Shown piece after piece: positions 34,986 to 43,654 of a stretch of DNA of 64,000 nt; within the stretch, counting starts at the first letter, position 1, and every line of letters starts with the position of its first letter. Where the stretch lies: the NCBI RefSeq assembly GCF_009928425.1, contig NZ_JAABNS010000001.1, forward strand, positions 1,116,001-1,180,000, written 5' to 3'. Source of the DNA: Pseudarthrobacter sp. ATCC 49987. GTDB lineage: Bacteria; Actinomycetota; Actinomycetes; Actinomycetales; Micrococcaceae. The notes under the pieces are model-generated. The model was not told the origin of the DNA and did not search any database. It saw nothing but the letters and a program-made list of their open reading frames with translations. Both the position numbers and the translations under genes were made by a program.

Positions 34986-35333
34986 GGACAGACTTCCTAT
35001 ACATTGATCGAACTGATGACTTCAGGTTGCGACAACCGCCGCAAAAAACGTGGCAGAGCGGCCGAGAGAGGGACTCCATTGTCAAGCTTTCCACCGCCGA
35101 ATCCTGTCCCCCTAGCACCGCCGGGCTGGTATTTCCAGCAGGAGACCGGTACGAAGAAGTGGTGGACCGGCAGCCAGTGGCTCGACGCTCCGCCGAAGAG
35201 AGCCAAGACCGTCTCTCTCGACCTTTATCACTGTGGGGGTTGTGGCCCTGGTGTTCGGACACCTGGCCGGCGGCACCGCCGGAAACAAATCCTCGGACCT
35301 GGCCGCGGCCAACAAGGAAATCACTGAGCTAGA

Positions 35334-36394
35334 TGTACTCGGCCAGGACGTTGGTTACATGTTGAAAAGGGTGAAGACCTCTTAGGTTGGTGGTTACCAC
35401 ACACACCTAACGACTAAGAGGTCTTCATGGTCCACCGTAATGCCCGTCTGACTCCTGCCGGTAGAAGCATCCTTGTCCAGCGTCTTCTGGGCGGCCGTCC
35501 CGTGGCGCATGTGGCGAAGGAAATGGGTGTTTCCCGCGCATGCGCCCACCGGTGGCTCAAGCGCTATGTCGAACACGGCTGGGACGGGATGGAGGACCGG
35601 TCCTCACGCCCGCATTCGTGCCCGCACGCCACCCCCGAGGCGAAGATCGAGGACGTGCTCGCGGCTCGGGAGAAGCACCGCGAAGGCCCGGTCGAGCTGG
35701 CCGAACGCTGCAAGGTCCCGGCCCGCACGGTCTCTAGGATCATCGCCAGGGCCGGGCTGCCCCGGTTGTGGGAACTGGACCCGATCAGCGGCGAACGCAT
35801 CCGGGCCGGCCGGGCCACCGACCACCGTTACGAACGCGACACCGCCGGAGAGTTGCTGCATATCGACGTCAAGAAACTCGGCGGCATAGCGAACGGCGGC
35901 GGCTGGCGGGTCCATGGCCGCAGCGAAGCCGTCAGAGGCCGCGGCATCGGGTACGACTACGTCCACGTCGCCGTGGATGACCACTCCCGCCTGGCCTACG
36001 TTGAGGTCCTGCCCGACGAGAAAGGGCCGACCTGCGCCCGGTTCCTGACCAACGCCGCGGCGTTCATGGCCGCGAACGGGGCACCGGTGCGCGAAGTCAT
36101 GACCGACAACGCCCTGGCCTACATCCGGTCCGCGGACTTCGCTACGGCCATCGCGGATCTCGGCGCCAAACACCGGCGCACCAAACCGCGCAGCCCGTGG
36201 CAGAACGGCAAGGCCGAGCGGTTCAACCGCACTCTCCAGGAAGGCTGGGCCTATAAGAACGCCTATGACTCCAGCGACGACCGCACACAGGCCCTCACGG
36301 GCTGGCTAGACTTCTACAACCACCGCCGCAACCACAGCGCCCTCGGAGGACGACCACCCATCAGCAGATGTAACCAACCTGCTGGCTGAGTACA
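35334..36394 (+). mobile_element. Complete IS481 family element
   Basis: 1061 bp. Left end starts TGTACTCGGCCAGGACGTTG and the right end, reversed, starts TGTACTCAGCCAGCAGGTTG; the inverted repeats run about 27 bp with few mismatches. The 6-bp target duplication GCTAGA is present at 35328-35333 and 36395-36400 and fits the NCTAGN target known for IS481. Confidence 0.95.
35427..36389 (+). CDS. IS481 family transposase
   Basis: DDE transposase of 320 aa, intact. N-terminal helix-turn-helix (AHVAKEMGVSRACAHRWLKRYVEHG, near 27-52). The catalytic core has Asp in LLHIDVKKLGG (near 148), Asp in REVMTDNALAYIRSADF (near 232) and Glu in NGKAERFNRTLQEGWAY (near 268), followed by FYNHRRNHSALGGRPPISR. 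The stop codon lies five bases inside the right end of the element. The start ATG follows the terminal repeat by about 65 bases. Confidence 0.95.
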   Translation: MVHRNARLTPAGRSILVQRLLGGRPVAHVAKEMGVSRACAHRWLKRYVEHGWDGMEDRSSRPHSCPHATPEAKIEDVLAAREKHREGPVELAERCKVPARTVSRIIARAGLPRLWELDPISGERIRAGRATDHRYERDTAGELLHIDVKKLGGIANGGGWRVHGRSEAVRGRGIGYDYVHVAVDDHSRLAYVEVLPDEKGPTCARFLTNAAAFMAANGAPVREVMTDNALAYIRSADFATAIADLGAKHRRTKPRSPWQNGKAERFNRTLQEGWAYKNAYDSSDDRTQALTGWLDFYNHRRNHSALGGRPPISRCNQPAG

Positions 36395-37041
36395 GCTAGA
36401 GGCTCGGCTCGCGGCGAATAACCCACAGTCGGCGGCCGCGGAATCGGCAACGGCTGCCGCGGCGGAGTCAGTGCCGACACCGGCACCGGTCGCAACTGGG
36501 GCAGTGATGCTTTCCGGGGAGGGTGAAATGAACTCGAAAAAGTTCGCGTTGAAGGGCAGCTATTCGGTCACCTGGACGACGCTCGGCTCGTGCTATTACA
36601 GCGCAACCCTGAAAACAGAGGATCGTCCCGTGGGTGGCGAAACAGCATTCAGCGCACTCCATGAGGCGTCCGGCACCGGAAATATCTACGGGCTCAAAGC
36701 CGCCGCCTACTATCTGGACGTCATCACTGGGCCGGCACCAAACTGCGGCTGGACGGTTACGCTGACGCCTGCCCCGTAGGGTCCGGTGCGTCGATAGCCT
36801 TCACGGTCCAGCCGCCATTCCGGGCCCATGCCACCCTCAGGCAGGCCTGCTCGACGCAGATCGTCCAGGAGCTCGGGGAGCTCAACGCCAAGGAAACGCG
36901 CCTCTTCGGCCACACCGGCATAGTTCTGAGCGGAGGGGGCACGAAGCGCCAGGGATTCCGTGAATGCTGAGACTCATTGGTCGGCGCCGTAGATGGTCAG
37001 CCCCGGGGTGCCGAACCGGTTCCAGTCCGGGCACCTCACCA

Positions 37042-37383
37042 TCAGGCGGCGGTGAGGTGCGCGATCGGGTGCTGCCGGACCTCGGTCAGATAGGTGCGGA
37101 CGAGGGCGTCAACGGAGTTAAACAAGGCGCTGCCGTGCTGGTTCACACCGGCGCCGATCCGGTTCGGGGTCCAGGCACGGACAGTACTGTCCGGCTTGAG
37201 GACTCCGGTGACGGATCCGATGAGCGCACCGTCCAGGTAGACATCGGCGGTGGACGTCGACGCGGCACCTTCGCCGGCTTTGACGTACGGGCCAAGTTCG
37301 GCGAAGTGAGTACGCATCCAGGCGGCGCGGTTCATCTTGCCAGCGTTGACCGGCCTCAATCTGTTCTCAGGCATGGCCGTCAT
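37042..37383 (-). CDS. Hypothetical protein (113 aa)
   Basis: No family recognised. The start is placed at ATG 37383 because the frame upstream runs into the preceding gene; ATG 37374 is an alternative. The product reads MTAMPENRLRPVNAGKMNRA at its N-terminus and contains VYLDGALIGSVTGVLKPDST, a beta-hairpin-like stretch, and ends in HPIAHLTAA. No signal or membrane segment. It is 52 bases downstream of a membrane protein gene on the same strand, so it is probably its operon partner. The 36780-37041 interval has no supported gene. Confidence 0.55.
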   Translation of the reverse strand: MTAMPENRLRPVNAGKMNRAAWMRTHFAELGPYVKAGEGAASTSTADVYLDGALIGSVTGVLKPDSTVRAWTPNRIGAGVNQHGSALFNSVDALVRTYLTEVRQHPIAHLTAA

Positions 37384-37435
37384 GTGTGCGGAGCCAGCCG
37401 GATCCCTCACCGAACCGCGCCGGAGGTGCCCTGGC

Positions 37436-38527
37436 CTATCCCTGAACGTAGTCGGACAGGGCACTGTTGATGAACAGTGCCCGCAGATACCGGACCCCGG
37501 CCGGCAGCGCATCACCGGAGGCCTGAGACTGGTCGACCACCCCGAACAATGAGCTGAAAGTTCCCGGCACGGCGACCGGCGCCACGTCAAGCCGGAGGTT
37601 GTGCGCTACGACTTGCCTGTCAGCCAGGGCGCCGGTCGGTTGTCCGGAGACCTCGCCGGGAATAGTTGCCGTAGCGTTGAAGATCAAGACGCCCGTCCAT
37701 GACGGAGCCCTCAGTTGTGCGACCAGGTCCGTGTAAAGGTAGGCGTCCGGGTCCTGGGATTCCGTCTTCGAAATCACGTCGGCGATGAGTGCGTTCAATC
37801 GAAGGTATGCCCCCACCGGGTCTTCGTTCAATTCGGCAGCGGCGCTGTACGAAGCGAGGTCTGATGCGTGGTCTTTCACGCTTTTCCCGGGTGCGCTCTT
37901 GATCACGATCATGGGAGCTTCTGGCCCGGTTTGGCCCGAGTTCACGGCGAAGCGCCACGAATTCGCGGCCGCGGCCGCGTCCCCGGAAACGGAGAATCTG
38001 GAAGCTCCGGAGATGACGGCGAACACCTTGTCAGCGTGAAGCAATGCCTCCCGGGCGCCGGCGTCAACGTTCAGTACCAGGGTGTGCGGGTTGCCCGCCT
38101 CGTCCGTTGTCTGACCGAGAACAATCCCTGCCGGTGGAACGGGTGCCGTCAAGCCCGGACCCGAACCTAGCTCCTGTGGCCCGAGGCTTGCAGGGACGTC
38201 AGGCACGGCTGGCGTTGGATCCGCACGCGGCCCCTGCTCCCGCGGCACGGCGCTTACAGGTATTCCAGGCCCGTGGCTCGCTCTAAGGGGTCGTTCACTG
38301 TCGGAACCGGGTTCTGCGGCCGCTGGTGCTGACGGCCCGGCTGGCGGCGTCGGCGTCGGGACCTTGCCGATCCTTGGCTTTTCGGGAGTGGGTGCGGCCG
38401 TGGATGTTGCTTCCGGCCTGCCGGCGACGGAATCGCCCACGGTCATCGTGAGCACGAGAGAGGCGACGGCTGCGGCAATCACAACGGCAACGGCGAAACC
38501 GCCAATGACCAGCGGGTTCACCCGCAT
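37436..38527 (-). CDS. Membrane-anchored hypothetical protein
   Basis: 363 aa from ATG 38527; the frame extends upstream to 38695 but that part is Arg-rich and overlaps the stop of the next gene. One transmembrane helix at residues 5-30 (NPLVIGGFAVAVVIAAAVAS) is followed by about 110 Pro/Ala/Glu-rich residues and a globular outer domain (from about 130), with VLGQTTDEAGNPHTLVLNVD, a long helical segment and LRALFINSALSDYVQG at the end. No family recognised. Type II orientation with an exported domain is inferred. Confidence 0.65.
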   Translation of the reverse strand: MRVNPLVIGGFAVAVVIAAAVASLVLTMTVGDSVAGRPEATSTAAPTPEKPRIGKVPTPTPPAGPSAPAAAEPGSDSERPLRASHGPGIPVSAVPREQGPRADPTPAVPDVPASLGPQELGSGPGLTAPVPPAGIVLGQTTDEAGNPHTLVLNVDAGAREALLHADKVFAVISGASRFSVSGDAAAAANSWRFAVNSGQTGPEAPMIVIKSAPGKSVKDHASDLASYSAAAELNEDPVGAYLRLNALIADVISKTESQDPDAYLYTDLVAQLRAPSWTGVLIFNATATIPGEVSGQPTGALADRQVVAHNLRLDVAPVAVPGTFSSLFGVVDQSQASGDALPAGVRYLRALFINSALSDYVQG

Positions 38528-38654
38528 GGGCTCGGGCCGACTGTGCGTCCAGTGTCGCTGATGGGGCGATCCTCTCGTGCCTGTTCGGGGCCCGGTCCGT
38601 CCCCCGAGTGAACGGTACAGCATCGCGAATAGAGCCGCAACAACCCGCCTTGAC

Positions 38655-39326
38655 TCAATTCGTCGCCCGCGGGGCGCCGGCGCCGGGGTCCTCATCGATT
38701 GAATAGACGACGCGGGTCAGGTCAGTGATGGCGGAGAGATCCTCGATGGTGATGTTGATCGCGGCGGACCGGTTTTTCAGGAACAGGAACAGCTCCTGCT
38801 GCGGCCAGAACAGTTCATCGATGTAGGACTTGAAGGTCCGTCCGCTGGCCTTGGAGTACCGGCGCAGGACAGCGCTGTCGGTTATCCGGGATCCGTGGGA
38901 GAGCCCCACGTCGAGATCCCCGAGCGGGTCCACGGCCTCATCGAGGTAGCTGCCGAAAATAGTCAAGGACCGGACGAACATCGGCTTGCCGGGGTCAGCG
39001 TTGTAGTCCCGGGCCCGCTGGATGAGCTCGGCCAGCAGCCTGTCGGCCGTCTTGCGGGCGATGGGTTTCCCGAAACTGGCCATGCCGAGCGCGTTGCCCT
39101 GGACGGTGGTCGTCCACTGGACACCGTGGTATTCATTGGCCACCGTCAAATATCCTGCCCCGGCCAGTGCCTGGACGACGGCATCGGCCGGGGTGGGGAT
39201 GCCGTGCCTGGCCAGGACGTCCCCGGCGAAATCGGCCGGGAGCTCCCGGCGGCCGAAGACCTTCATGACATCCCTGGCAGCGGCCGCTGGCAGGCCGGCA
39301 ATCACATCCGTCTTGGCGATCCTCAT
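38655..39326 (-). CDS. Winged-helix plus nucleotidyltransferase-domain protein
   Basis: 223 aa. The N-terminal half (about 15-85) looks like a winged helix (IPTPADAVVQALAGAGYLTV), the C-terminal half carries a minimal nucleotidyltransferase signature: SLTIFGSYLDEAVDPLGDLDVGL (near residues 121-143) with the G-S and D-x-D metal-binding residues. This fold is used by MNT-type antitoxins, AbiEii-type toxins and resistance enzymes. The small gene at 39364 lies 37 bases upstream on the same strand. Together they look like a two-gene accessory module, possibly toxin-antitoxin; the role is inference only. Confidence 0.65.
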   Translation of the reverse strand: MRIAKTDVIAGLPAAAARDVMKVFGRRELPADFAGDVLARHGIPTPADAVVQALAGAGYLTVANEYHGVQWTTTVQGNALGMASFGKPIARKTADRLLAELIQRARDYNADPGKPMFVRSLTIFGSYLDEAVDPLGDLDVGLSHGSRITDSAVLRRYSKASGRTFKSYIDELFWPQQELFLFLKNRSAAINITIEDLSAITDLTRVVYSIDEDPGAGAPRATN

Positions 39327-39363
39327 GCTCCGGTGCCCCTTGTCATCGTGCCTTCCTAGATCC

Positions 39364-39573
39364 TCACACGCCGCCCGGTGCCCATGGAAGGCTATCGACC
39401 GTTGCGCCCGCCTCGATGTGCTCGACCAGGTAAAAGTCGATGCGGGTCTTGTCGGCGCGGGAGTAGATCAGCATGTTCTTAGCGGCCGCTCCGGAGCCGA
39501 TCAGAGAATCGATCTCAGTACGGGCCTCCGCCGGGCTCGCGTGGGTGACCCATTCGGTGTCACGGTCGCCCAC
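39364..39573 (-). CDS. Small partner protein of the nucleotidyltransferase gene
   Basis: 69 aa from GTG 39573, reading VGDRDTEWVTHASPAEARTE and then IDSLIGSGAAAKNMLIYSRA. The frame is open for about 20 more codons upstream (DSPDYLTRAR) without a start codon before a stop, so the gene may have lost its true N-terminus. No motif recognised. The 37-base gap to the nucleotidyltransferase gene supports cotranscription. Confidence 0.5.
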   Translation of the reverse strand: MGDRDTEWVTHASPAEARTEIDSLIGSGAAAKNMLIYSRADKTRIDFYLVEHIEAGATVDSLPWAPGGV

Positions 39574-39639
39574 CCTGGCCCGGGTGAGGTAGTCGGGGGA
39601 GTCGGCCGTGCGCGGCGGGCGGACAAGCGAAAGAACTGG

Positions 39640-40137
39640 CTAGCCCCAAGGGAGTCTCCGGCGGCGGCCAACGAGATGAGCGGCTCGGCGGAACCCTGCG
39701 GGGTCTTGTCGGCTCAGCCGGTGACGAAGCCCGAGACTACGTCCCAGGCCAGCGCAGCCGTCACCGTCCAGAACTTTGACGTGGCCCTGACCAGTGCGTC
39801 CAGCGTCGCCGGGTCCGGGACGTTCACCCTCAGTGGTACCGCCCATCTGGTCATCATCGCGCAGCCGGACGACCCGGTCAGGCCTGCGGATACGAAGATC
39901 ACACGAACCTGGTCCCGTCCGTCGCGACCAAAGGCACGGCCAGCTACACGGTCACCGGCGTGCGGAACATCTCCCTGGCGCCGTCCTCCAACCAGGTCTT
40001 CACCTTCAACTACCAGTTCCAGCCGCAAGATCCGGCCATCCCAGGAAGCCCCGTCCAGCCGGCCTCCATTCGTCACCACCTCGACAGCGCCGGGACCGTC
40101 ACCGAATACACCGCGGCGGCCGGGGATACCCCTTGAG
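39640..40137 (+). pseudogene. Frameshifted remnant of a secreted-type protein gene
   Basis: One plus frame encodes ASAAVTVQNFDVALTSASSV and GTFTLSGTAHLVIIAQPDDP up to about 39900. Then a neighbouring frame continues with TASYTVTGVRNISLAPSSNQ, VFTFNYQFQPQDPAIPG and TEYTAAAGDTP before TGA 40137. Both parts have the beta-rich Ser/Thr/Val composition of an extracellular domain and join sensibly after a one-base shift near ACGAAGATCACACG. No start codon or signal peptide remains. Family not recognised. Confidence 0.55.
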
Positions 40138-40158
40138 CATTCAGGCCCGCGCGGCGGT

Positions 40159-40390
40159 CTAAGCAGGGGCAGGGGCGTTGAGTTGCGCGGTCAGCCAGCC
40201 GAGCTGCTGGCCAATGCCCAGGCCCATGGGAACTTCGGAAATCCACCGGCTGCCCAGCAGCACGGACCGGTACGTCCCCCGGGCCAGGATGATCAGACCC
40301 TCAGAGCGGGCTGCCATAAGGCGAACGGAAGCCCGGACTTGTTCAGCGGTGTTGGCGGAGTCCGTACGCCGGGCGTGAGTGCCAGCCTAC
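40159..40390 (-). pseudogene. C-terminal fragment of an unidentified protein
   Basis: Minus-strand frame open from a stop near 40390 to TAG 40159, without a proper start. It reads AEQVRASVRLMAARSEGLII, then LARGTYRSVLLGSRWISEVP and GLGIGQQLGWLTAQLNAPAP, which has the look of a real protein tail. An internal ATG could give about 50 aa. Unassigned; the rest of 40138-40523 is empty apart from the leader of the next gene. Confidence 0.35.
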
Positions 40391-40523
40391 GATCGCCCGG
40401 GTGGTGCCCGAGCTGACGTCGAAGCATGGTACTTCTGGGGATTGCATGGTCAGCAATTTACGTTTGTATTTTGCCTATGTAAGTCGCGCGGATGATGGTA
40501 ATTGTCTGCTGTACAGTGGAGAC

Positions 40524-40985
40524 ATGAATTTGCTGGAGCAGCTCACTGCCGGTGTCTACAGGGCCCAGGCTGAGGAGAGAATCGCGGCGCAGCGGACCAA
40601 CGCTGCACTGCTCGCGCTCAAAGAGGTCGCCACATGGGCCCAGATGGAGGAGCTCACCGGCCTGACCCGTCACCAGCTTCAGTACCGGCTTTACAAAGAC
40701 AGCTTCGAATCCATCAAGAAGCGTCTGCTAACGGACGAGGAAAAAAAGGCCCGCAAGGCGGTCCGTGAGTACCCTCTGTCTTCAGATTCCCGGCCGGGTA
40801 TCGGGCCTGCCGAGGCTGCCCGACGCCTCGGGGTGTCGCGTACGACGGTATACGCCATGCTCGAACGCGGCGAGTTCGAGCCTCTCCAGGATGGCAGGGG
40901 CCGCCAGCGCATCGCCACCGACTCCGATGGGAAACCGCTTATGCGTGACCCAGATGCGAACCGAGAACAGCCGGCGTCCCAGTGA
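40524..40985 (+). CDS. Helix-turn-helix DNA-binding protein
   Basis: 153 aa from ATG 40524 with GTGGAGA just upstream; the frame is open further up but lacks signals. Two DNA-binding regions: an N-terminal one (VATWAQMEELTGLTRHQLQYRLYK, near 38-62) and a C-terminal MerR/excisionase-like one (GIGPAEAARRLGVSRTTVYAMLERGEFEPLQD, near 95-127). An AT-richer stretch before the gene (40440-40510) differs from its surroundings and probably holds the promoter. It may regulate the element. The 3' end overlaps the polymerase remnant on the other strand by 47 bases. Confidence 0.7.
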   Translation: MNLLEQLTAGVYRAQAEERIAAQRTNAALLALKEVATWAQMEELTGLTRHQLQYRLYKDSFESIKKRLLTDEEKKARKAVREYPLSSDSRPGIGPAEAARRLGVSRTTVYAMLERGEFEPLQDGRGRQRIATDSDGKPLMRDPDANREQPASQ

Positions 40986-42050
40986 TCGGAACTCCCGCCA
41001 GCCTGGTGGTCATTGCAGCCCCGAGCGCGGCCATCGCCTGATCCTCCTGGCCGATCTGGACCTGGACGACAAGTTCGTCGTGGACCGGCAGATAAAGTGC
41101 GTCCTTGGGAAGCGTGGCGGCAGCCCGCAAAGTGATCTGCTTGAAGAGATCCGCTGCAGTCCCCTGGACGATCCAGTTCACGGCACGGTAAGGCTTCTCC
41201 TGGGTCTGCGGCAGGCGGCGGCCGAAGTATGTGGTCAGTAGCTCCCCGCGCTTGGCTTTCGCCTTTACCCCGTTGATCCATCCGTTCATAGTTGGGTAGG
41301 CCCGCCGCAGGCTTTGGATGACTTCAGCGGCATCGCTCTCGGTGATGCTCAGGTTCCCGGCCAGTGACTTCTGACCCTGGCCGTTAGATCATTGCTAGGA
41401 GGGCCGTCTTGGCGATTTTGCGCTCCGGGCTTCCGGCGTCGGTCCTGGAGGCGGCAACGATCGCTTCGCGCTTATCCTTGCCGTACACCGCGACGGCGAG
41501 TTCGATGTACACATCCGCTTTGACGGCCTCGATCAAAGCCTCGTCGCCGCTCATCGCGGCAATGACACAGGGTTCGACACGGTTCAGATCGCAGCCGACA
41601 AGAACGTGACCCTCTTCGGCCAGAAGTAGCCTTCGAAGATTGGTCGGGATGTTCTGGATGGCCGGTTTCCCGATGGACATGCGCCCAGTGTGAGCGCCGA
41701 TACCCTTGATCGTTGGGTGAATGCGGCCGTTGATCTGCTTCTCCGAGAGCTCCCTGAGCTTGCTTGCAGTTTGTGCAATTCCCCGCACCCGTTTGAATGC
41801 GGTCCAGTCCCCGGCTGCCTCCTTCGGGACGAACGCGTTCCGGTAGAACTTATGACTCAGGGTCGCCTTGCCGTCGAGGTCCTGGATTCGGATCCCGCGG
41901 GAGGTGACCCAGAGGCGCGTCGCGTCGGTGTTGCCGGTCAGGTCTACACCGTACTCGCGGATAACTTCGCGCTGGTTCTTGGCCAGGATAGCGAGCTGGC
42001 GGGCGAGTTCGGGCAGGTCCAGGCGGTAGCCACGCAGGGCGGCCCAGCGC
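40939..42050 (-). pseudogene. Phage-type family A DNA polymerase remnant, frameshifted
   Basis: Reading leftwards from about 42050, one frame gives LPELARQLAILAKNQREVIR, GRMSIGKPAIQNIPTNLRRL, GHVLVGCDLNRVEPCVIAAM (motif A region) and KIAKTALLAMI, then hits a stop. An extra A at about 41388 shifts the frame; beyond it the sequence continues with KSLAGNLSITESDAAEVIQS, MNGWINGVKAKAKRGELL and YLPVHDELVVQVQIG (motif C, HDE). The N-terminal part, including any exonuclease domain, is missing or unreadable. It resembles actinophage PolA-like polymerases and points to a phage origin of the island. Confidence 0.82.
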
Positions 42051-42394
42051 GGGCCTCCACTGCCTGCCGGCGGCCATCCCCGTGAGTGGAGACTCGTCCT
42101 CGTTGGTCCGGGTGTGTTGGCGCCTGCCGCGGGCCTTCACTGCCGTCGGCGGACACTGCGTGCACGAAACCAGTGCTGGTGTACTTTCCCTGCCGGGGGC
42201 GGACGCGTGGGTGGCCGGCTGGTTCTTGCTGGTCCAGGAAAAGGGCGGAACAGGGAGGCGCTGCGCGCCGGAAAAGAGGGTCTTGCCGGACAGGGTTGGC
42301 GGAAGAATCCTGCCGGGGAAGGACGGGTTATAGGACAAAGCGTGTGTATGGATTGTGCCTGTTTCCCAGTGACGGCGGGGGAAATCCGGGGTAG

Positions 42395-42413
42395 CTAAGC
42401 TTTGAAAGCTTAG
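42395..42413 (+). promoter_or_regulatory. Hairpin before the element A transposase
   Basis: CTAAGCTT-TGA-AAGCTTAG, an 8-bp perfect stem. Element B has a hairpin with the same loop and a different, still perfectly paired stem in the same place, which indicates a conserved structure. Confidence 0.65.
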
Positions 42414-42446
42414 GGTGGCTGGGGTGCTTGTATATCTCTGGAATGT

Positions 42447-43568
42447 TTGATTTGTGGTCGTGCGCTGGTTCGGAACGGAAAAACGGCGGCTGGCAAGCAG
42501 CGGTACCGGTGTCTGGAATGCGGGGCGAGCCGCTCGGGTGAACGCCCGGATGTGAGCCGGCGCGCGGAGCTGGACGCCTTTCTGGGCTGGTTGTTGGGCG
42601 CCGGCAGCCAGGCAGGGGCTGTCTCGTTCGGCACGGCCCGGTCGTTCCGGCGCCGCACGGCATGGTGCTGGAATATTTCCCCGGCGATACCGGCCACTGG
42701 CGAGGTCCATGATCAGGTCCAGATCGACGGGATCTACGTCGGGTCGTGGTGCTGTCTGATCGCGATCGCCGGAGAGCACGTGATCGGCTGGCAGTGGTGC
42801 GACACCGAGAAAAAGGCTGCCTGGGCTGCCCTGCTTCAACGGTTCCCCGCGCCGCGCGTGGTGATCACCGACGGTGGTTCCGGGATCGCGGCCGCATTGT
42901 CTGACTGCTGGTCCGATAGCGCCGTGCAGCGCTGCCTCGTCCACGTCCAACGCAACGTGCGCACCCACTTGACCAGCCGGCCCAGGACCGAGGCAGGAAA
43001 AGCCCTCCTGCGCCTTGGCCGGGCACGGACACGGATCCGCACCTCGGCGCAGGCCGCGGCGTGGCTGGGCCACCTCAACGACTGGTACCAGGACTACGGG
43101 GACCTGGTCCGGGCCCGGACCTACCGCGGCACCACCACCCCGGCGCCGGCCTGGGTGCGGGCGAATCAGACCTGGTGGTTCACCCACGACAGGCTCCGCA
43201 AGGCCTACCGGCTCCTGGAACGGCTCAGCCAGGCCGGGACGCTGTTCACCTACCTCCGCCACGAGTTCATCGGACTCGACATCGCCGCCACGACCAACCG
43301 GATCGAAGGCGGCACGAACGCCCAGCTTCGCCTGATCCTGCGGGCCCACCGCGGGATGAGCGAGGAGCACCAGAAACGGGCCATCGAGTGGCTGCATAGC
43401 GAAACCCCGGTCCCGCCCGCCCGGCTCATCCGCCCGGAGCACCAAACGCCCATACGCCTACCGGCTCAGACCGCCCCCGACCAACCCCACGGACCCGAGG
43501 AATACGGCAAAGCAGCCACCGCAGAAGAAGGCCTCTGGGCCCGCAAAGGATGGGCAGGACGACCCTGA
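42447..43568 (+). CDS. IS1249-type transposase A (start doubtful)
   Basis: Mutator/IS256-like DDE transposase with an N-terminal zinc ribbon. From TTG 42447 it has 373 codons, but the first cysteine of the ribbon (C-x-x-C, LECLICGRA) lies just upstream of this TTG. The GTG at 42415, which corresponds to the start of copy B, is out of frame by two bases and reaches a stop after eleven codons. So the 5' end is probably frameshifted or uses a rare start. Catalytic core: Asp in VQIDGIYVGSW (near 93), Asp in VVITDGGSGIAAAL, and Glu in TNRIEGGTNAQLR (near 289). The C-terminal tail is Pro-rich. Confidence 0.82.
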   Translation: MICGRALVRNGKTAAGKQRYRCLECGASRSGERPDVSRRAELDAFLGWLLGAGSQAGAVSFGTARSFRRRTAWCWNISPAIPATGEVHDQVQIDGIYVGSWCCLIAIAGEHVIGWQWCDTEKKAAWAALLQRFPAPRVVITDGGSGIAAALSDCWSDSAVQRCLVHVQRNVRTHLTSRPRTEAGKALLRLGRARTRIRTSAQAAAWLGHLNDWYQDYGDLVRARTYRGTTTPAPAWVRANQTWWFTHDRLRKAYRLLERLSQAGTLFTYLRHEFIGLDIAATTNRIEGGTNAQLRLILRAHRGMSEEHQKRAIEWLHSETPVPPARLIRPEHQTPIRLPAQTAPDQPHGPEEYGKAATAEEGLWARKGWAGRP

Positions 43569-43654
43569 CACGCCCGGAATTTACGGGTTAGCGGCCAAAA
43601 TGTGTGTATGAGATTGGCTTGGTTGCCAGTGTTCGCGCGGGTTGTAGGGGTGTG

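Larger units (their letters stand above)
35079..36779 (+). pseudogene. DUF2510 membrane protein gene, frameshifted and split by IS481
   Basis: From TTG 35079 (GAGAGAGGG upstream) the frame encodes LAPPGWYFQQETGTKKWWTG and SQWL, a DUF2510 domain. Near 35215 (a TCTCTC run) the frame shifts, and the continuation encodes a membrane helix, TVGVVALVFGHLAGGTAGN, and AAANKEITEL. The IS481 at 35334-36394 sits in this frame. Removing it together with one 6-bp target copy gives KEITELEARLAANNPQS, an uninterrupted coiled stretch, and then the C-terminal domain to TAG 36779 (MLSGEGEMNSKKFALKGSYS and on). The ancestral protein was a membrane-anchored DUF2510 protein of about 230 aa with an exported C-terminal domain. 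Function unknown. Confidence 0.85.

Noticed and set aside
39022..40416. 464-codon plus-strand open frame
   Set aside because: Its first 600 bases are antisense to the nucleotidyltransferase gene pair. Only the part after about 39640 resembles protein, and that is listed as a remnant.
41850..43445. 531-codon minus-strand open frame
   Set aside because: Mostly antisense to the IS1249-type transposase; the part beyond the IS is the polymerase remnant in the wrong frame.
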